This document shows positions 37,602-46,549 of a DNA stretch of 64,000 bases, in pieces. Source of the stretch: Gammaproteobacteria bacterium (lineage in GTDB: Bacteria > Pseudomonadota > Gammaproteobacteria > VBWC01). The position numbers and the translations under genes were made by a program. Location of the stretch: assembly GCA_006218035.1 (NCBI GenBank), contig VBWC01000002.1, positions 62,001 to 126,000 of the forward strand, in the 5' to 3' direction. Position 1 is the stretch's first letter. Each line of letters begins with the position of its first letter. The notes beneath the pieces are model-generated. The model was given only the letters and a program-made list of their open reading frames with translations. It searched no databases and was not told where the DNA came from.

Positions 37602-38708
37602 TTATTCTATGTTGTCGAAGATGCGGAAGCCCTCGCGCCGGCACAGATCATCCTTCTCGGCGTTTTTTAAGTCCTCACGCACCATTTCTCCGACCATTTC
37701 CTCCAGCGATGTCGTCGACGACCAACCGAGCTTCACCTTCGCCTTGCTGGCGTCACCGAGCAATGTGTCGACTTCAGTTGGCCGGAAATATCGAGGATCT
37801 ACTTCAACGAGTACCCGCCCGGATCTGGTATCCACCCCCGTTTCATCGACTCCCTTGCCTTGCCAATCGAGCGTGACACCGATTTCCGCAAAGGCCGCAT
37901 CGACAAACTGACGCACCGACCACTGTCGCCCGGTTGCGATCACGTAATCATCCGGCTCATCTTGCTGCAGCATCAACCACTGCGCCTCCACGTAGTCCCG
38001 CGCATGACCCCAGTCCCGCAATGCATCAAGATTTCCCAGATACAGCTTGTCTTGTAGCTCCAGCTTCATCCTCGCCACAGCACGCGTGATCTTACGCGTG
38101 ACAAACGTTTCACCACGGATCGGCGACTCATGATTAAACAAGATGCCGTTGCACGCGTACATGCCGTACGCCTCGCGATAATTCACCGTAATCCAGTAAG
38201 CATATACCTTCGCCGCGCCATATGGGCTGCGCGGATAAAACGGTGTCGTTTCCTTTTGCGGAATCTCCTGAACCTTGCCGAACATTTCACTGGTCGACGC
38301 CTGATAGAACCGTGTCTGGCCGCCAAGACCAAGAATCCGGATGGCCTCCAGCAGACGCAGCGTACCCAGCGCGTCGGAATTCGCGGTGTATTCCGGAGTT
38401 TCAAACGACACCGCGACATGGCTTTGCGCGGCTAGGTTGTAAATCTCGTCCGGCTGGACTTCCTGTATGATACGGATCAGGTTGGTGGCGTCGCCAAGGT
38501 CACCGTAATGCAGCACGAGCCGCTGATCACGATCGTGCGGATCCTGGTAAAGATGGTCAATACGACCGGTATTAAAAGAAGACGAACGGCGTTTAATGCC
38601 GTGCACAATATAATTCTTTTGCAAGAGAAACTCGGCTAGATACGCGCCATCCTGCCCTGTCACGCCAGTTATCAACGCCACCTTACGATCCAGAATCCGC
38701 TCTGACAT
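37602..38708 (-). CDS. gmd: GDP-mannose 4,6-dehydratase
   Basis: A 368-residue SDR enzyme. [20 protein letters not shown] is the NADP loop with the GVTGQDG of Gmd, [20 protein letters not shown] the GDP-mannose region, and [20 protein letters not shown] the catalytic Tyr-x-x-x-Lys. It makes GDP-4-keto-6-deoxy-D-mannose, the substrate of Fcl. The start at 38708 ([15 protein letters not shown]) is preferred to one at 38756, which gives an atypical head. It follows the epimerase gene by 71 bases and precedes fcl by 8. Confidence 0.97.
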   Translation of the reverse strand: MSERILDRKVALITGVTGQDGAYLAEFLLQKNYIVHGIKRRSSSFNTGRIDHLYQDPHDRDQRLVLHYGDLGDATNLIRIIQEVQPDEIYNLAAQSHVAVSFETPEYTANSDALGTLRLLEAIRILGLGGQTRFYQASTSEMFGKVQEIPQKETTPFYPRSPYGAAKVYAYWITVNYREAYGMYACNGILFNHESPIRGETFVTRKITRAVARMKLELQDKLYLGNLDALRDWGHARDYVEAQWLMLQQDEPDDYVIATGRQWSVRQFVDAAFAEIGVTLDWQGKGVDETGVDTRSGRVLVEVDPRYFRPTEVDTLLGDASKAKVKLGWSSTTSLEEMVGEMVREDLKNAEKDDLCRREGFRIFDNIE

Positions 38709-38779
38709 TACCGCCCCGTTCTCTGTTGTTCCGTTACACGTCTCAAAATCCGGCATTCCCTGTCGTCATAGCAACCTGC

Positions 38780-39805
38780 TTACCGGCGCGCCGATCCGGC
38801 GTAGTACTCCCGATACCACTCGACAAATTTCCGGACGCCTACCTCGATCGTCGTCGCTGGCTTATAGCCAACCGCACGCTCCAGTTCCGTTGTATCCGCC
38901 ATGGTCGCCGGTACATCTCCCAGCTGCATCGGCAAAAGATCGAGTTTCGCCTTCCTGCCCAACGCGGCCTCGAGAACCTCGATATACCTCGTCAGCTTTT
39001 CCGGTTGATTGTTGCCGATATTGAATACCCGATACGGCGCATAGCTCGTCGCCGGGTCGGGATCGTTGCCAGACCAGGCCTTGTCAGAAACCGGCGCCTT
39101 GTCCATCACCTTGGTAACCCCGTCCACGATGTCGTCAATATACGTAAAATCGCGCGTCATCTCGCCTTTATTAAAAACCGGAATCGGCTCATCAGCAAGA
39201 ATTCCCTTGGTAAACTTGAATAGGGCCATATCCGGCCTGCCCCACGGACCATATACCGTAAAGAAACGCAGACCCGTGACAGGCAAGCCGTAAAGATGCG
39301 CATAGCTGTGCGCCATCAGTTCGTTCGCTTTCTTGGTTGCCGCGTAAAGTGACACCGGATGATCAACGTTGTCGTGCTCCGAAAAAGGCAGCCTGGTATT
39401 CGCGCCATATACCGAGCTGGTGGACGCAAACACCAGATGTTTGACCTTCGCGTGCCGGCAGCCCTCCAGGATGTTGCAAAATCCGACCAGATTGGCGTCA
39501 ATGTACGCGTGGGGATTCTCGATTGAATAACGCACGCCGGCCTGCGCCGCGAGATTAACGACCACATCAAACCGATGCTTGCCAAACAACGCGGCCATCG
39601 CGGCGCGATCCGCAATATCGAGCTTGTCGAACGTAAAATTTCCGGACGCGACACACCGCGCCAGACGCGCCTCCTTCAGCGATACATCGTAATAGTCGTT
39701 CAGGTTGTCGATTCCATGGACCTGGTCGCCCTGGGCAAGAAGTCTGAGCGAGAGCGTCGACCCGATGAATCCGGCAGAGCCGGTAACCAGTACTTTACGT
39801 GACAT
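38780..39805 (-). CDS. UDP-uronate 4-epimerase (NAD-dependent epimerase/dehydratase)
   Basis: A 341-residue extended [23 protein letters not shown] is the NAD loop, [20 protein letters not shown] matches the UDP-glucuronate 4-epimerase (LspL/CapI) signature, and [20 protein letters not shown] has the YxxxK pair. It would interconvert UDP-GlcA and UDP-GalA, or the N-acetylated uronates if it follows the product of the upstream dehydrogenase. The ATG at 39805 overlaps the stop of the dehydrogenase gene by one base (TGATG), so the two are coupled. The precise sugar is uncertain because the dehydrogenase looks like the GlcNAc/GalNAc type. Confidence 0.85.
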   Translation of the reverse strand: MSRKVLVTGSAGFIGSTLSLRLLAQGDQVHGIDNLNDYYDVSLKEARLARCVASGNFTFDKLDIADRAAMAALFGKHRFDVVVNLAAQAGVRYSIENPHAYIDANLVGFCNILEGCRHAKVKHLVFASTSSVYGANTRLPFSEHDNVDHPVSLYAATKKANELMAHSYAHLYGLPVTGLRFFTVYGPWGRPDMALFKFTKGILADEPIPVFNKGEMTRDFTYIDDIVDGVTKVMDKAPVSDKAWSGNDPDPATSYAPYRVFNIGNNQPEKLTRYIEVLEAALGRKAKLDLLPMQLGDVPATMADTTELERAVGYKPATTIEVGVRKFVEWYREYYAGSARR

Positions 39806-41085
39806 CAAAGCCTCCACACTTCGAGGCCGGCACTCTTCAATGCACCCCGATCAAAAGCCGACTTGACGTCGACGAAAACACCCCCGGAGACAATCTTACC
39901 TGCATAATCGGATACGTCCTTGGCGGTAAAAGCATCATGCGCAACTGCCACAACCATGGCATCGGCCACGGGCAGATCGTCCCACGACACAAGCTCGATC
40001 CCGTACTCATGGCGGGCATGGCCGCTATCGACAACTGGATCGTGCACCGACACGTCGATGCCATAGGAACGCAGCTCATTGATCACATCGATGACTCGCG
40101 TATTGCGCAAATCATTACAGTTTTCCTTGAAACTCAAGCCAAGCACACTGACCTTGGCGCCACGAATGGCGCTGCCGCTGGCGATCAATTTCTTTACGGT
40201 CTGCTCAGCGACGAACTTGCCCATCCCGTCATTGATACGCCGGCCTGCGAGTATCACCTGCGGATGATATCCGAGCGTTTCGGCCTTGTGTGTCAGGTAG
40301 TATGGATCAACGCCTATGCAATGTCCGCCAACGAGGCCGGGCCGGAACGGCAGAAAATTCCACTTCGTGCCAGCCGCTTCCAGCACCTCGACGGTATCGA
40401 TTCCCATAATGTTAAAAACCATGGCCAACTCGTTCATCAACGCGATATTCAGGTCACGCTGCGTATTTTCGATAACTTTTGCCGCCTCGGCTGCCTTGAT
40501 ACTTGACGCGCGGCAGACACCCGCCGTGATAACACTCGCATACAATTCGGCGACTTTATTGAGAGTCGCTGCGCAATCGCCCGAAACAACCTTGACGATA
40601 TTCTCCAGCGTATGTTTCTTGTCGCCGGGGTTAATTCGCTCAGGAGAATAACCGACGTTGAAACCTTCACGCCATTTCATTCCGGAGTGACTCTCCAGCA
40701 CCGGCACGCAGACCTCCTCGGTAGCCCCCGGGTACACCGTCGACTCATATATAACGATGGCATTTTTCTTGAGGTGCTTTCCGACCAGCGTACTGGCCGA
40801 GATCAACGGGCCGAAATCGGGGCGATGCGCTCCATCAACCGGCGTCGGCACCGCAATTACCACGTAATCTGCCCGTTTCAGCGCCGCCGGATCGTCGGTA
40901 ATTTCGAGCAGCCGCGCCTGTTTGAAATCGTCCGGTGTAATATCCAGGTCAATCCCGTCGCCCTGGCGACATCTCCGTATTCTTTCCGGATTGATGTCAA
41001 AACCGATGGTCGGAAACTTCTTGCCGAATGCAATAGCAAGCGGCAATCCGACGTATCCCAACCCTATCACTGCAACCGTTTTCAC
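39805..41085 (-). CDS. UDP-N-acetylhexosamine 6-dehydrogenase (TviB/WbpA type)
   Basis: A 426-residue UDP-sugar dehydrogenase. [20 protein letters not shown] is the NAD loop, [15 protein letters not shown] and [18 protein letters not shown] are family signatures, and [20 protein letters not shown] carries the catalytic Cys in the form usual for TviB, WbpA and WbpO rather than glucose-specific Ugd (GGxCxxKD). It oxidises C6 of a UDP-HexNAc to the uronate. The gene precedes the epimerase with a 1-base overlap and follows the VanZ-like gene by 33 bases. The choice of GlcNAc or GalNAc cannot be read. Confidence 0.9.
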   Translation of the reverse strand: MKTVAVIGLGYVGLPLAIAFGKKFPTIGFDINPERIRRCRQGDGIDLDITPDDFKQARLLEITDDPAALKRADYVVIAVPTPVDGAHRPDFGPLISASTLVGKHLKKNAIVIYESTVYPGATEEVCVPVLESHSGMKWREGFNVGYSPERINPGDKKHTLENIVKVVSGDCAATLNKVAELYASVITAGVCRASSIKAAEAAKVIENTQRDLNIALMNELAMVFNIMGIDTVEVLEAAGTKWNFLPFRPGLVGGHCIGVDPYYLTHKAETLGYHPQVILAGRRINDGMGKFVAEQTVKKLIASGSAIRGAKVSVLGLSFKENCNDLRNTRVIDVINELRSYGIDVSVHDPVVDSGHARHEYGIELVSWDDLPVADAMVVAVAHDAFTAKDVSDYAGKIVSGGVFVDVKSAFDRGALKSAGLEVWRL

Positions 41086-41118
41086 ATGCCCTCCACTACT
41101 CGATGATATTGTTTGTGA

Positions 41119-41508
41119 TTATCCATGTCCCGCCTTGTTGACAGGCAGCCGGAAACGATAGGCACCGGCCGTTGCCACAAAACCTCCCGCGGCATCCGCC
41201 ATCACATCGCCGGCGCTCGAAGTTCGCCCCGGCACGAAACTCTGATGGAACTCGTCCAGCACGCCGTATAGTGCCACGACAACCGTCACCAGCAAAATCC
41301 GGCCCCACGGGGCGCCTGTTCCTGGCCGACCAAGCGCACCTGTTATCAGCAACCCAAGCATGCCAAAAACAGCAAAATGGACAAGTTTATCGGCGCCAAC
41401 AAACATCGCCGGGAAATCACTGCCGGGACGTGACGAGAGAAAGTATATGACCGCCATCCATAAGATGGACAGGTACGCGAACGGCCTGCTCCGGATATGC
41501 AGACTCAT
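41119..41508 (-). CDS. VanZ-like membrane protein
   Basis: A 129-residue protein with about four hydrophobic spans. FAYLSILWMAVIYFLSSRPG, ADKLVHFAVFGMLGLLITGA and LYGVLDEFHQSFVPGRTSSA match the VanZ-like family (K-xx-HF-x-x-FG and D-E-x-HQ-x-x-x-x-R motifs). Family members appear in polysaccharide and exosortase loci and in teicoplanin resistance clusters; the mechanism is unknown. The ATG at 41508 overlaps the galE stop in ATGA, so it is translationally coupled. Farther starts add an unlikely hydrophilic head. It sits in the middle of the second polysaccharide locus. Confidence 0.83.
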   Translation of the reverse strand: MSLHIRSRPFAYLSILWMAVIYFLSSRPGSDFPAMFVGADKLVHFAVFGMLGLLITGALGRPGTGAPWGRILLVTVVVALYGVLDEFHQSFVPGRTSSAGDVMADAAGGFVATAGAYRFRLPVNKAGHG

Positions 41509-42509
41509 TTGACGCGCGCCGCAGTGCTGCCCACTTCCCGCTGATGCCACTGCCAAGCCGTGGCTATGATCGTGGTCAGGTCTTCATAGCGCGGTTTCCA
41601 TCCCAGTTCCTCACGAATTTTTCGGGAATCAGCAACAAGCACGGCAGGATCTCCAGCACGCCGAGGTGCTTCTATACACGGAATCGCGTGCCCGGTGACG
41701 GCGCGTGCGGTATCGAGCACCTCCCGCACGGAGCGTCCGCGAGAATTACCGAGGTTGTATATCTTGCTTTGTCCGCCGGCCAATAACGAATCCAGTGCCA
41801 GCAGGTGGGCCTGTGCAAGGTCGTTCACGTGCACGTAATCCCGGATACAGGTGCCGTCCGGTGTCGGATAATCCGTGCCAAATATCTTGACCTGATCCCG
41901 AATGCCCGCAGCGACCTGCAATATGATTGGAATGAGGTGCGTTTCCGGTTCATGACGCTCGCCCAGGCGGCCGGACTCGTCAGCACCGGCGGCATTGAAA
42001 TATCGCAAACACACGGACTTGAGACCGTGCGACCGGCTGCAATCCTGGAGCACACGCTCGATGACCATTTTGGTAACGCCATATGGATTTAACGGATCAC
42101 AGCGACGGCCCTCATCGATCGGCCCGTCATCACACTCACCGTAAACCGCTGCTGTCGAGGAAAAAATAAATTTGTCCACGCCGAAAAGATCCATCTGCTC
42201 AATAAGCGTCAAGGTTTTCGCGACGTTGTTCTCATAATAGAGTAACGGCTTCTCCACTGACTCGCCCACAAGCGACAACGCCGCAAAATGCATGACGGCG
42301 TCAATGCGATGAGTGTCGAATATGCCCTCAAGCACCGGCCTATCACCCAGGTCGCCCTCGACAAATGTCCCGCCGACAACCAGATCGCGGTGTCCGCGCG
42401 ACAAATCGTCCAGCACGACAACGCGATGGCCGGCCCCGAGCAATGCCTTCACCATGTGCGAACCAATATAGCCGGCACCGCCAACAACCAGTACGGTGGA
42501 ATTACTCAT
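41505..42509 (-). CDS. galE: UDP-glucose 4-epimerase
   Basis: A 334-residue GalE. VLVVGGAGYIGSHMVKALLG is the NAD loop, FIFSSTAAVYGECDDGPIDE carries the catalytic Ser/Thr, and NPYGVTKMVIERVLQDCSRS the YxxxK pair. DGTCIRDYVHVNDLAQAHL is the GalE-type later signature. It interconverts UDP-glucose and UDP-galactose and may also act on UDP-GlcNAc. It begins 156 bases after the BY-kinase-like gene, with no gene seen in that gap, and is coupled to the VanZ-like gene. Confidence 0.96.
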   Translation of the reverse strand: MSNSTVLVVGGAGYIGSHMVKALLGAGHRVVVLDDLSRGHRDLVVGGTFVEGDLGDRPVLEGIFDTHRIDAVMHFAALSLVGESVEKPLLYYENNVAKTLTLIEQMDLFGVDKFIFSSTAAVYGECDDGPIDEGRRCDPLNPYGVTKMVIERVLQDCSRSHGLKSVCLRYFNAAGADESGRLGERHEPETHLIPIILQVAAGIRDQVKIFGTDYPTPDGTCIRDYVHVNDLAQAHLLALDSLLAGGQSKIYNLGNSRGRSVREVLDTARAVTGHAIPCIEAPRRAGDPAVLVADSRKIREELGWKPRYEDLTTIIATAWQWHQREVGSTAARVK

Positions 42510-42665
42510 AACTGCTCATTGCACCCCATATGAATAAACCCGGGAGAAAACCGCAGAACCCCGCGAATATAAAGATGGACAGGGATTTTCAACACGAATG
42601 ATGTCAACCAGGCCGCGTTCCATATTCGTCGCCTGACACGGTGCGACGGTCATATAATATTGGTT

Positions 42666-43553
42666 TCAGATGCTACTTTCCAGCGCCTTGTTCAGCACCA
42701 TATCCACGTGCTCGACGTTTTTCAGCTTGCCCAATACCCGCAGAACATCCTCCCGCGGGGTCTTCCCCTCCTCGACTACCAGCACAACGTGATCCACAAT
42801 ACCTTCAAATATTGACGTATCGATGTTCAATGACAACGGCGGCAGGTCAACGATCAATGCAGACGACGGAAACAGCGACCGCAGCTTCCCGATAACAGCG
42901 CGCACGTTGTCGCGCGTGAGTAACGCCACATGGCTACGGGATCGCGGTCCCGCAGGAACAAGTATCAACTTTTCCGCTTCTGCCCGAACAAGGATCTCCG
43001 CTATTGCCTTGCCGCCCCCCAGGACATCCGTCAATCCGGCGTCCGGCTGAATCTCGAGAAATGCATGTATTGCCGGCTTGAAGAAATCCATATCCACCAG
43101 TATCACCGGCTCCGCACCTGACGCCGCCAAACTCATCGCCAGATTAATCGCGCACAATGTCCTGCCCTCGCGCGGGTTAGCACTCATCACTGCGACGACA
43201 GGCGCACGCGATTTAATGAGACCGGATCCTTGAACAGCTAGCTGAAGATCGCGGAACCGTGCGACCCACCTGCTTTTATCGCCCGCGGTAATAACCCTGT
43301 TCTTTCTCAGCCTGGAGAACGGTACGTTGACTATCCGTCCATCGTCAAAACGAAAACTGATGCCGGGCGGCGCAACGACTGGTCGAACAGCGGGCCGCAC
43401 AACCGGCGATACGGGTGGTTCCGAAACAGGGATATTAGTCGGCTCGCTGATGGCCGCCTGTGGTGCACGATCCACGGGCTGCCTGACCGGCGACGGCGCC
43501 TGCTTTGCCTCCTTCGCCTTCCGGAGCGCCTCTTCGATGCGGGTAATTGACAT
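42666..43553 (-). CDS. BY-kinase-like ATPase (CpsD/CapB family) with altered Walker A
   Basis: A 295-residue protein homologous to the tyrosine autokinases of capsule and exosortase loci. The Pro-rich first 65 residues are followed by the ATPase domain. VVAVMSANPREGRTLCAINL (residues 119-138) is the Walker A region, but the usual P-G-E-G-K-[ST] reads P-R-E-G-R-T: Gly128 and Lys131 are Arg. Walker A' (ILVDMDFFKP) and Walker B (ALIVDLPPLS) are present. The C-terminus (VDMVLNKALESSI) has no tyrosine cluster. So it may bind nucleotide poorly or not phosphorylate itself, perhaps acting as a scaffold for the GumC-like protein encoded 27 bases upstream. The family assignment is solid; loss of kinase activity is inferred. 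Confidence 0.85.
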   Translation of the reverse strand: MSITRIEEALRKAKEAKQAPSPVRQPVDRAPQAAISEPTNIPVSEPPVSPVVRPAVRPVVAPPGISFRFDDGRIVNVPFSRLRKNRVITAGDKSRWVARFRDLQLAVQGSGLIKSRAPVVAVMSANPREGRTLCAINLAMSLAASGAEPVILVDMDFFKPAIHAFLEIQPDAGLTDVLGGGKAIAEILVRAEAEKLILVPAGPRSRSHVALLTRDNVRAVIGKLRSLFPSSALIVDLPPLSLNIDTSIFEGIVDHVVLVVEEGKTPREDVLRVLGKLKNVEHVDMVLNKALESSI

Positions 43554-43580
43554 TAAAATATACGTCTTTCCGGTCGTTGA

Positions 43581-45311
43581 TCAAAACAGCTGGGCAAACA
43601 ATTCGCTCAACGGGTGCCGCACGTAATTCGCGGCCACGATTAATAGCAACCCGCCTCCCGCCAATGCCACACCGCTGAGCGCGGACCGCATCCGGACATG
43701 CCGGAGTTCCGCCTCCGTGAAAATATACGGTATCACAACGGTGGACCGGGCCGTCCCCGTCAATCGCGCCAGCATAGCGATGCTCCGCACTACCACATCT
43801 CCCCGACTCCTCAACCATACGTAGAGCACGCCGAGCGCCAAGGAAACAACCACGCCGACAATTAACACGAGATAACTGCCCGATTTTTCCGAGTAGGCCG
43901 CTAACTGCGCCGCCTTGACGAGCGTCACCTCGCTACCCCCGTCCGCTTGTGTAAGATCGCTCGCTTTGGAAAGTTTTTCCAGTTCCGCAACAGCCGCGGC
44001 ATAACTTGCCTGCAGCGCCTGCTGTTGCCGAACCAGGTCATCCTGGTCCCGGTCGGCAGCCCCCAGCCTGATCGATTCCTCTTCCAGCGCGCCAACGGAA
44101 GCGCGCAAGGCGTTGGCTGTTTCGACAGCCACTTTGTGACGTTCCCGCACCGCGCGCAAATTGCTTTCGAGCGACTGATATTCAGGATTCGGGCGCTTGG
44201 TCTCGATTACACGGGTTTCTATCAGCTCCGGCGACTGCGTGGCGATTTCCTGCACGAACCTTTGTTCAAGGTCACTCATCATCATGATATCCGGATCGTT
44301 GGCCGGCTTGGTTTTGCGCATACGATCGAGCACCTTGCGCAGCTCGCTCAATTCAGCTCGTTTTGTTTGCGCCGCGCCCCGCTGCCGAATGCGGAGGTTT
44401 ATCTCATCCAGCGACTTCTGCATTTTCTTTACTTCCGCGTGACCGCTCCCATGGCGCGCCCTCGCTGCTTCAAGTTCGATAGTGAGCTCTGTCTTTCTGG
44501 TATCAAGGTTGATCGCTATTTTTTCCTCACGCGTGACCACTATCACCGGCTCGTGCCCGGCCAGCGCGTGTTCCAAGCGGCCTTGCTCATCCTCCAGTCC
44601 AGCGATACTGCTCACCGTGGAGTCAAGATTCGTGCGGGCCGCGGCCGCGCGCTGTTTCGCGTCGGCCGCTTGCAACGCTCGATTTTCGGCATCCGCCGGT
44701 CGCGATTGATCGATGCGCTTATTGATCGCTTCAAGTTGACCGCCCAAAGCCAGCCGTTTCTCATCGATCTGCACTTGACGTTCTGTTAGCCGCGCGCTCC
44801 GCTCCGCGCGTTTGCTTGCCATTAACCGCCTGTTCTCAGCCATATGTGTTTCGGCCAGGCTGTCGGCCACCTGTTTCGCGACGGTCGGATCCGTATCACG
44901 GTAGGCGACCGTATAGGTCAAATTCATCTTACCGGCCCTTTCCCCGTCGACCGGCTCGACCTTCACACCGACCAGATCGATCGACGCGCGACGCCGCACA
45001 AAGTCCGCCAGTCCGTTATCGTTCGCCGGTCCCCGCTTTTCCGAATATACGCCGGCGGCGGATATCGTATTAACCAGACTTTCTTTCGTACTGGTAAGCG
45101 AATTGATTTGCCGCAGCCGCGCGGCGGCATACTCGACGACTGAGACACCTTGAAGATCGCCTGCGGCCACGTACTCCTCGATGGAAATCGTCGCCGTCGA
45201 ACGGTAAAAACTCGGCCAGCTGGTGACCAGCGCCAACGTTAACGCCAGCCCGATACTGACGAGAATAAGAAATGACCACTTCCGACGGCGCAGCAACGAG
45301 AATAAGTCCAT
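43581..45311 (-). CDS. GumC-like polysaccharide chain-length / export protein
   Basis: A 576-residue protein of the Wzz/GumC group, close to the XrtA-system chain-length determinant. A membrane span at about 12-32 (SFLILVSIGLALTLALVTSW) precedes a Wzz-like domain, a long Glu/Arg/Ala coiled coil follows to about residue 450, and a second span (YLVLIVGVVVSLALGVLYVW) comes after. A tail of some 80 residues ends in a third hydrophobic stretch (ALSGVALAGGGLLLIVAANY). No kinase domain is fused; the BY-kinase-like protein downstream is separate. AGGAGG lies 14 bases before the ATG at 45311, rather far, so a TTG 15 bases earlier is possible. It is the first gene of the second locus. Confidence 0.85.
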   Translation of the reverse strand: MDLFSLLRRRKWSFLILVSIGLALTLALVTSWPSFYRSTATISIEEYVAAGDLQGVSVVEYAAARLRQINSLTSTKESLVNTISAAGVYSEKRGPANDNGLADFVRRRASIDLVGVKVEPVDGERAGKMNLTYTVAYRDTDPTVAKQVADSLAETHMAENRRLMASKRAERSARLTERQVQIDEKRLALGGQLEAINKRIDQSRPADAENRALQAADAKQRAAAARTNLDSTVSSIAGLEDEQGRLEHALAGHEPVIVVTREEKIAINLDTRKTELTIELEAARARHGSGHAEVKKMQKSLDEINLRIRQRGAAQTKRAELSELRKVLDRMRKTKPANDPDIMMMSDLEQRFVQEIATQSPELIETRVIETKRPNPEYQSLESNLRAVRERHKVAVETANALRASVGALEEESIRLGAADRDQDDLVRQQQALQASYAAAVAELEKLSKASDLTQADGGSEVTLVKAAQLAAYSEKSGSYLVLIVGVVVSLALGVLYVWLRSRGDVVVRSIAMLARLTGTARSTVVIPYIFTEAELRHVRMRSALSGVALAGGGLLLIVAANYVRHPLSELFAQLF

Positions 45312-45358
45312 TAGGCCTAGCAAAGCCTCCTGATATATAATGCTTTTTTTTATTAATG

Positions 45359-45371
45359 TCGGATGATCCGA
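45359..45371. promoter_or_regulatory. Short palindrome upstream of the GumC-like gene
   Basis: TCGGAT-G-ATCCGA is a perfect 6-base inverted repeat with a 1-base centre, 48 bases before the ATG of the GumC-like gene and between it and divergent hpnC. AT-rich sequence with a TATATA run lies between it and the gene. It may be an operator for the locus; no regulator is known. Confidence 0.3.
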
Positions 45372-45555
45372 ACCGGACGTGCGTGCTTCCCGCAGCCCGC
45401 GCCCAGAACTCTGCAACCAATTAGCGGCGAAGAAGCGATGGATTTTAACCTAAACGGACGCGCCAGGGGCAGTCAGCGTCGGAAAATCACACGGATAGCC
45501 TATGTTTTCGTCGAACGACCAGTCGAGACCGGCAACCAGGAGGCGCCCGCAGATC

Positions 45556-46419
45556 ATGACCCGCGACGATCCAAGCCTGAAGCAGGCATATGACCACTGT
45601 GCGACGATTACGCGCCGTCACTACGAAAATTTCCCGGTTGCCTCGCTGTTGCTGCCGGCGAAACTTCGGCGCCCGATCAGCGTCATTTACGCCTTTGCCC
45701 GCACTGCAGACGATTTCGCCGACGAAGGCGATATCCCTGACGAACAACGTCTGGCCTTGCTCGACGGATATGCTCGCGCCCTGGACGCGTTAAACCAGCA
45801 CAGCAGCGTCGAAGAACAGCCGATCTTTATCGCTCTACGCGATGTCGTCAGCCGGCACCAACTGTCCATTGGTCATTTCCACGACCTGCTCACGGCGTTC
45901 CGTATGGACGTGACAAAAAAGCGCTACGCCAGCTTTACGGAATTGTCCGGTTACTGTCGCTATTCAGCGAACCCGATCGGTCGACTGGTTCTGGAGCTAT
46001 GTGGACAAAACAATACCCGAAACGTAAACGATTCCGACAACATCTGCACCGCGCTGCAACTGATCAATTTTCTGCAGGACATCAGGCAGGACTACGGCGA
46101 AAACAACCGCATCTACCTGCCGCAGGATGAACTGGCACGGTTCGACGTCACGGAAGGGGATATATCGCAACAGCGGAATGGACCCGCGATGAAACGCCTC
46201 GTCGAATTTCAAACCGATCGTGCCCGTACGCTGCTGCAGTCCGGAATGCCGCTCGGCGCGCGCTTGCCCGGACGGATTGGCCTGGAAATCCGCTGCACCG
46301 TCATGGGTGGATTACGCGTGCTTGACGCGCTCGCCACACAACCGGATGTTTATGCCCGACCACGCCTCAGAAAAAAAGACTGGATCAGCATCATCGCACG
46401 AGCGTGCCTGCGCAGATAG
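45556..46419 (+). CDS. hpnC: Hydroxysqualene synthase HpnC
   Basis: A 287-residue squalene/phytoene synthase family protein. VIYAFARTADDFADEGDIPD is the first Asp-rich motif and INFLQDIRQDYGENNRIYLP the second, which bind magnesium and diphosphate. HpnC converts presqualene diphosphate to hydroxysqualene in the three-gene bacterial route. It is followed by hpnD and hpnE on the same strand, and the trio assigns the function. The ATG at 45556 is chosen; a farther start at 45502 adds 18 residues not typical of the family. It diverges from the GumC-like gene. Confidence 0.93.
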   Translation: MTRDDPSLKQAYDHCATITRRHYENFPVASLLLPAKLRRPISVIYAFARTADDFADEGDIPDEQRLALLDGYARALDALNQHSSVEEQPIFIALRDVVSRHQLSIGHFHDLLTAFRMDVTKKRYASFTELSGYCRYSANPIGRLVLELCGQNNTRNVNDSDNICTALQLINFLQDIRQDYGENNRIYLPQDELARFDVTEGDISQQRNGPAMKRLVEFQTDRARTLLQSGMPLGARLPGRIGLEIRCTVMGGLRVLDALATQPDVYARPRLRKKDWISIIARACLRR

Positions 46420-46549
46420 ATACGAGCTGGCGGCAGAATGGCCTGGTACCGTATCATCGTGAACCGTGGCGGGCCGTATCAATCGGGATTCGTGCCATAA
46501 CGGCACCGCAGCGAGGCAACATCAGGCCCATTAACCGACGGAACACTCA

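Noticed and set aside
36652-41085. Idea that the dehydrogenase-epimerase pair is a full Vi antigen locus
   Set aside because: Only the TviB-like enzyme matches; the epimerase looks like the glucuronate type rather than TviC, and TviA, TviD and TviE are absent.
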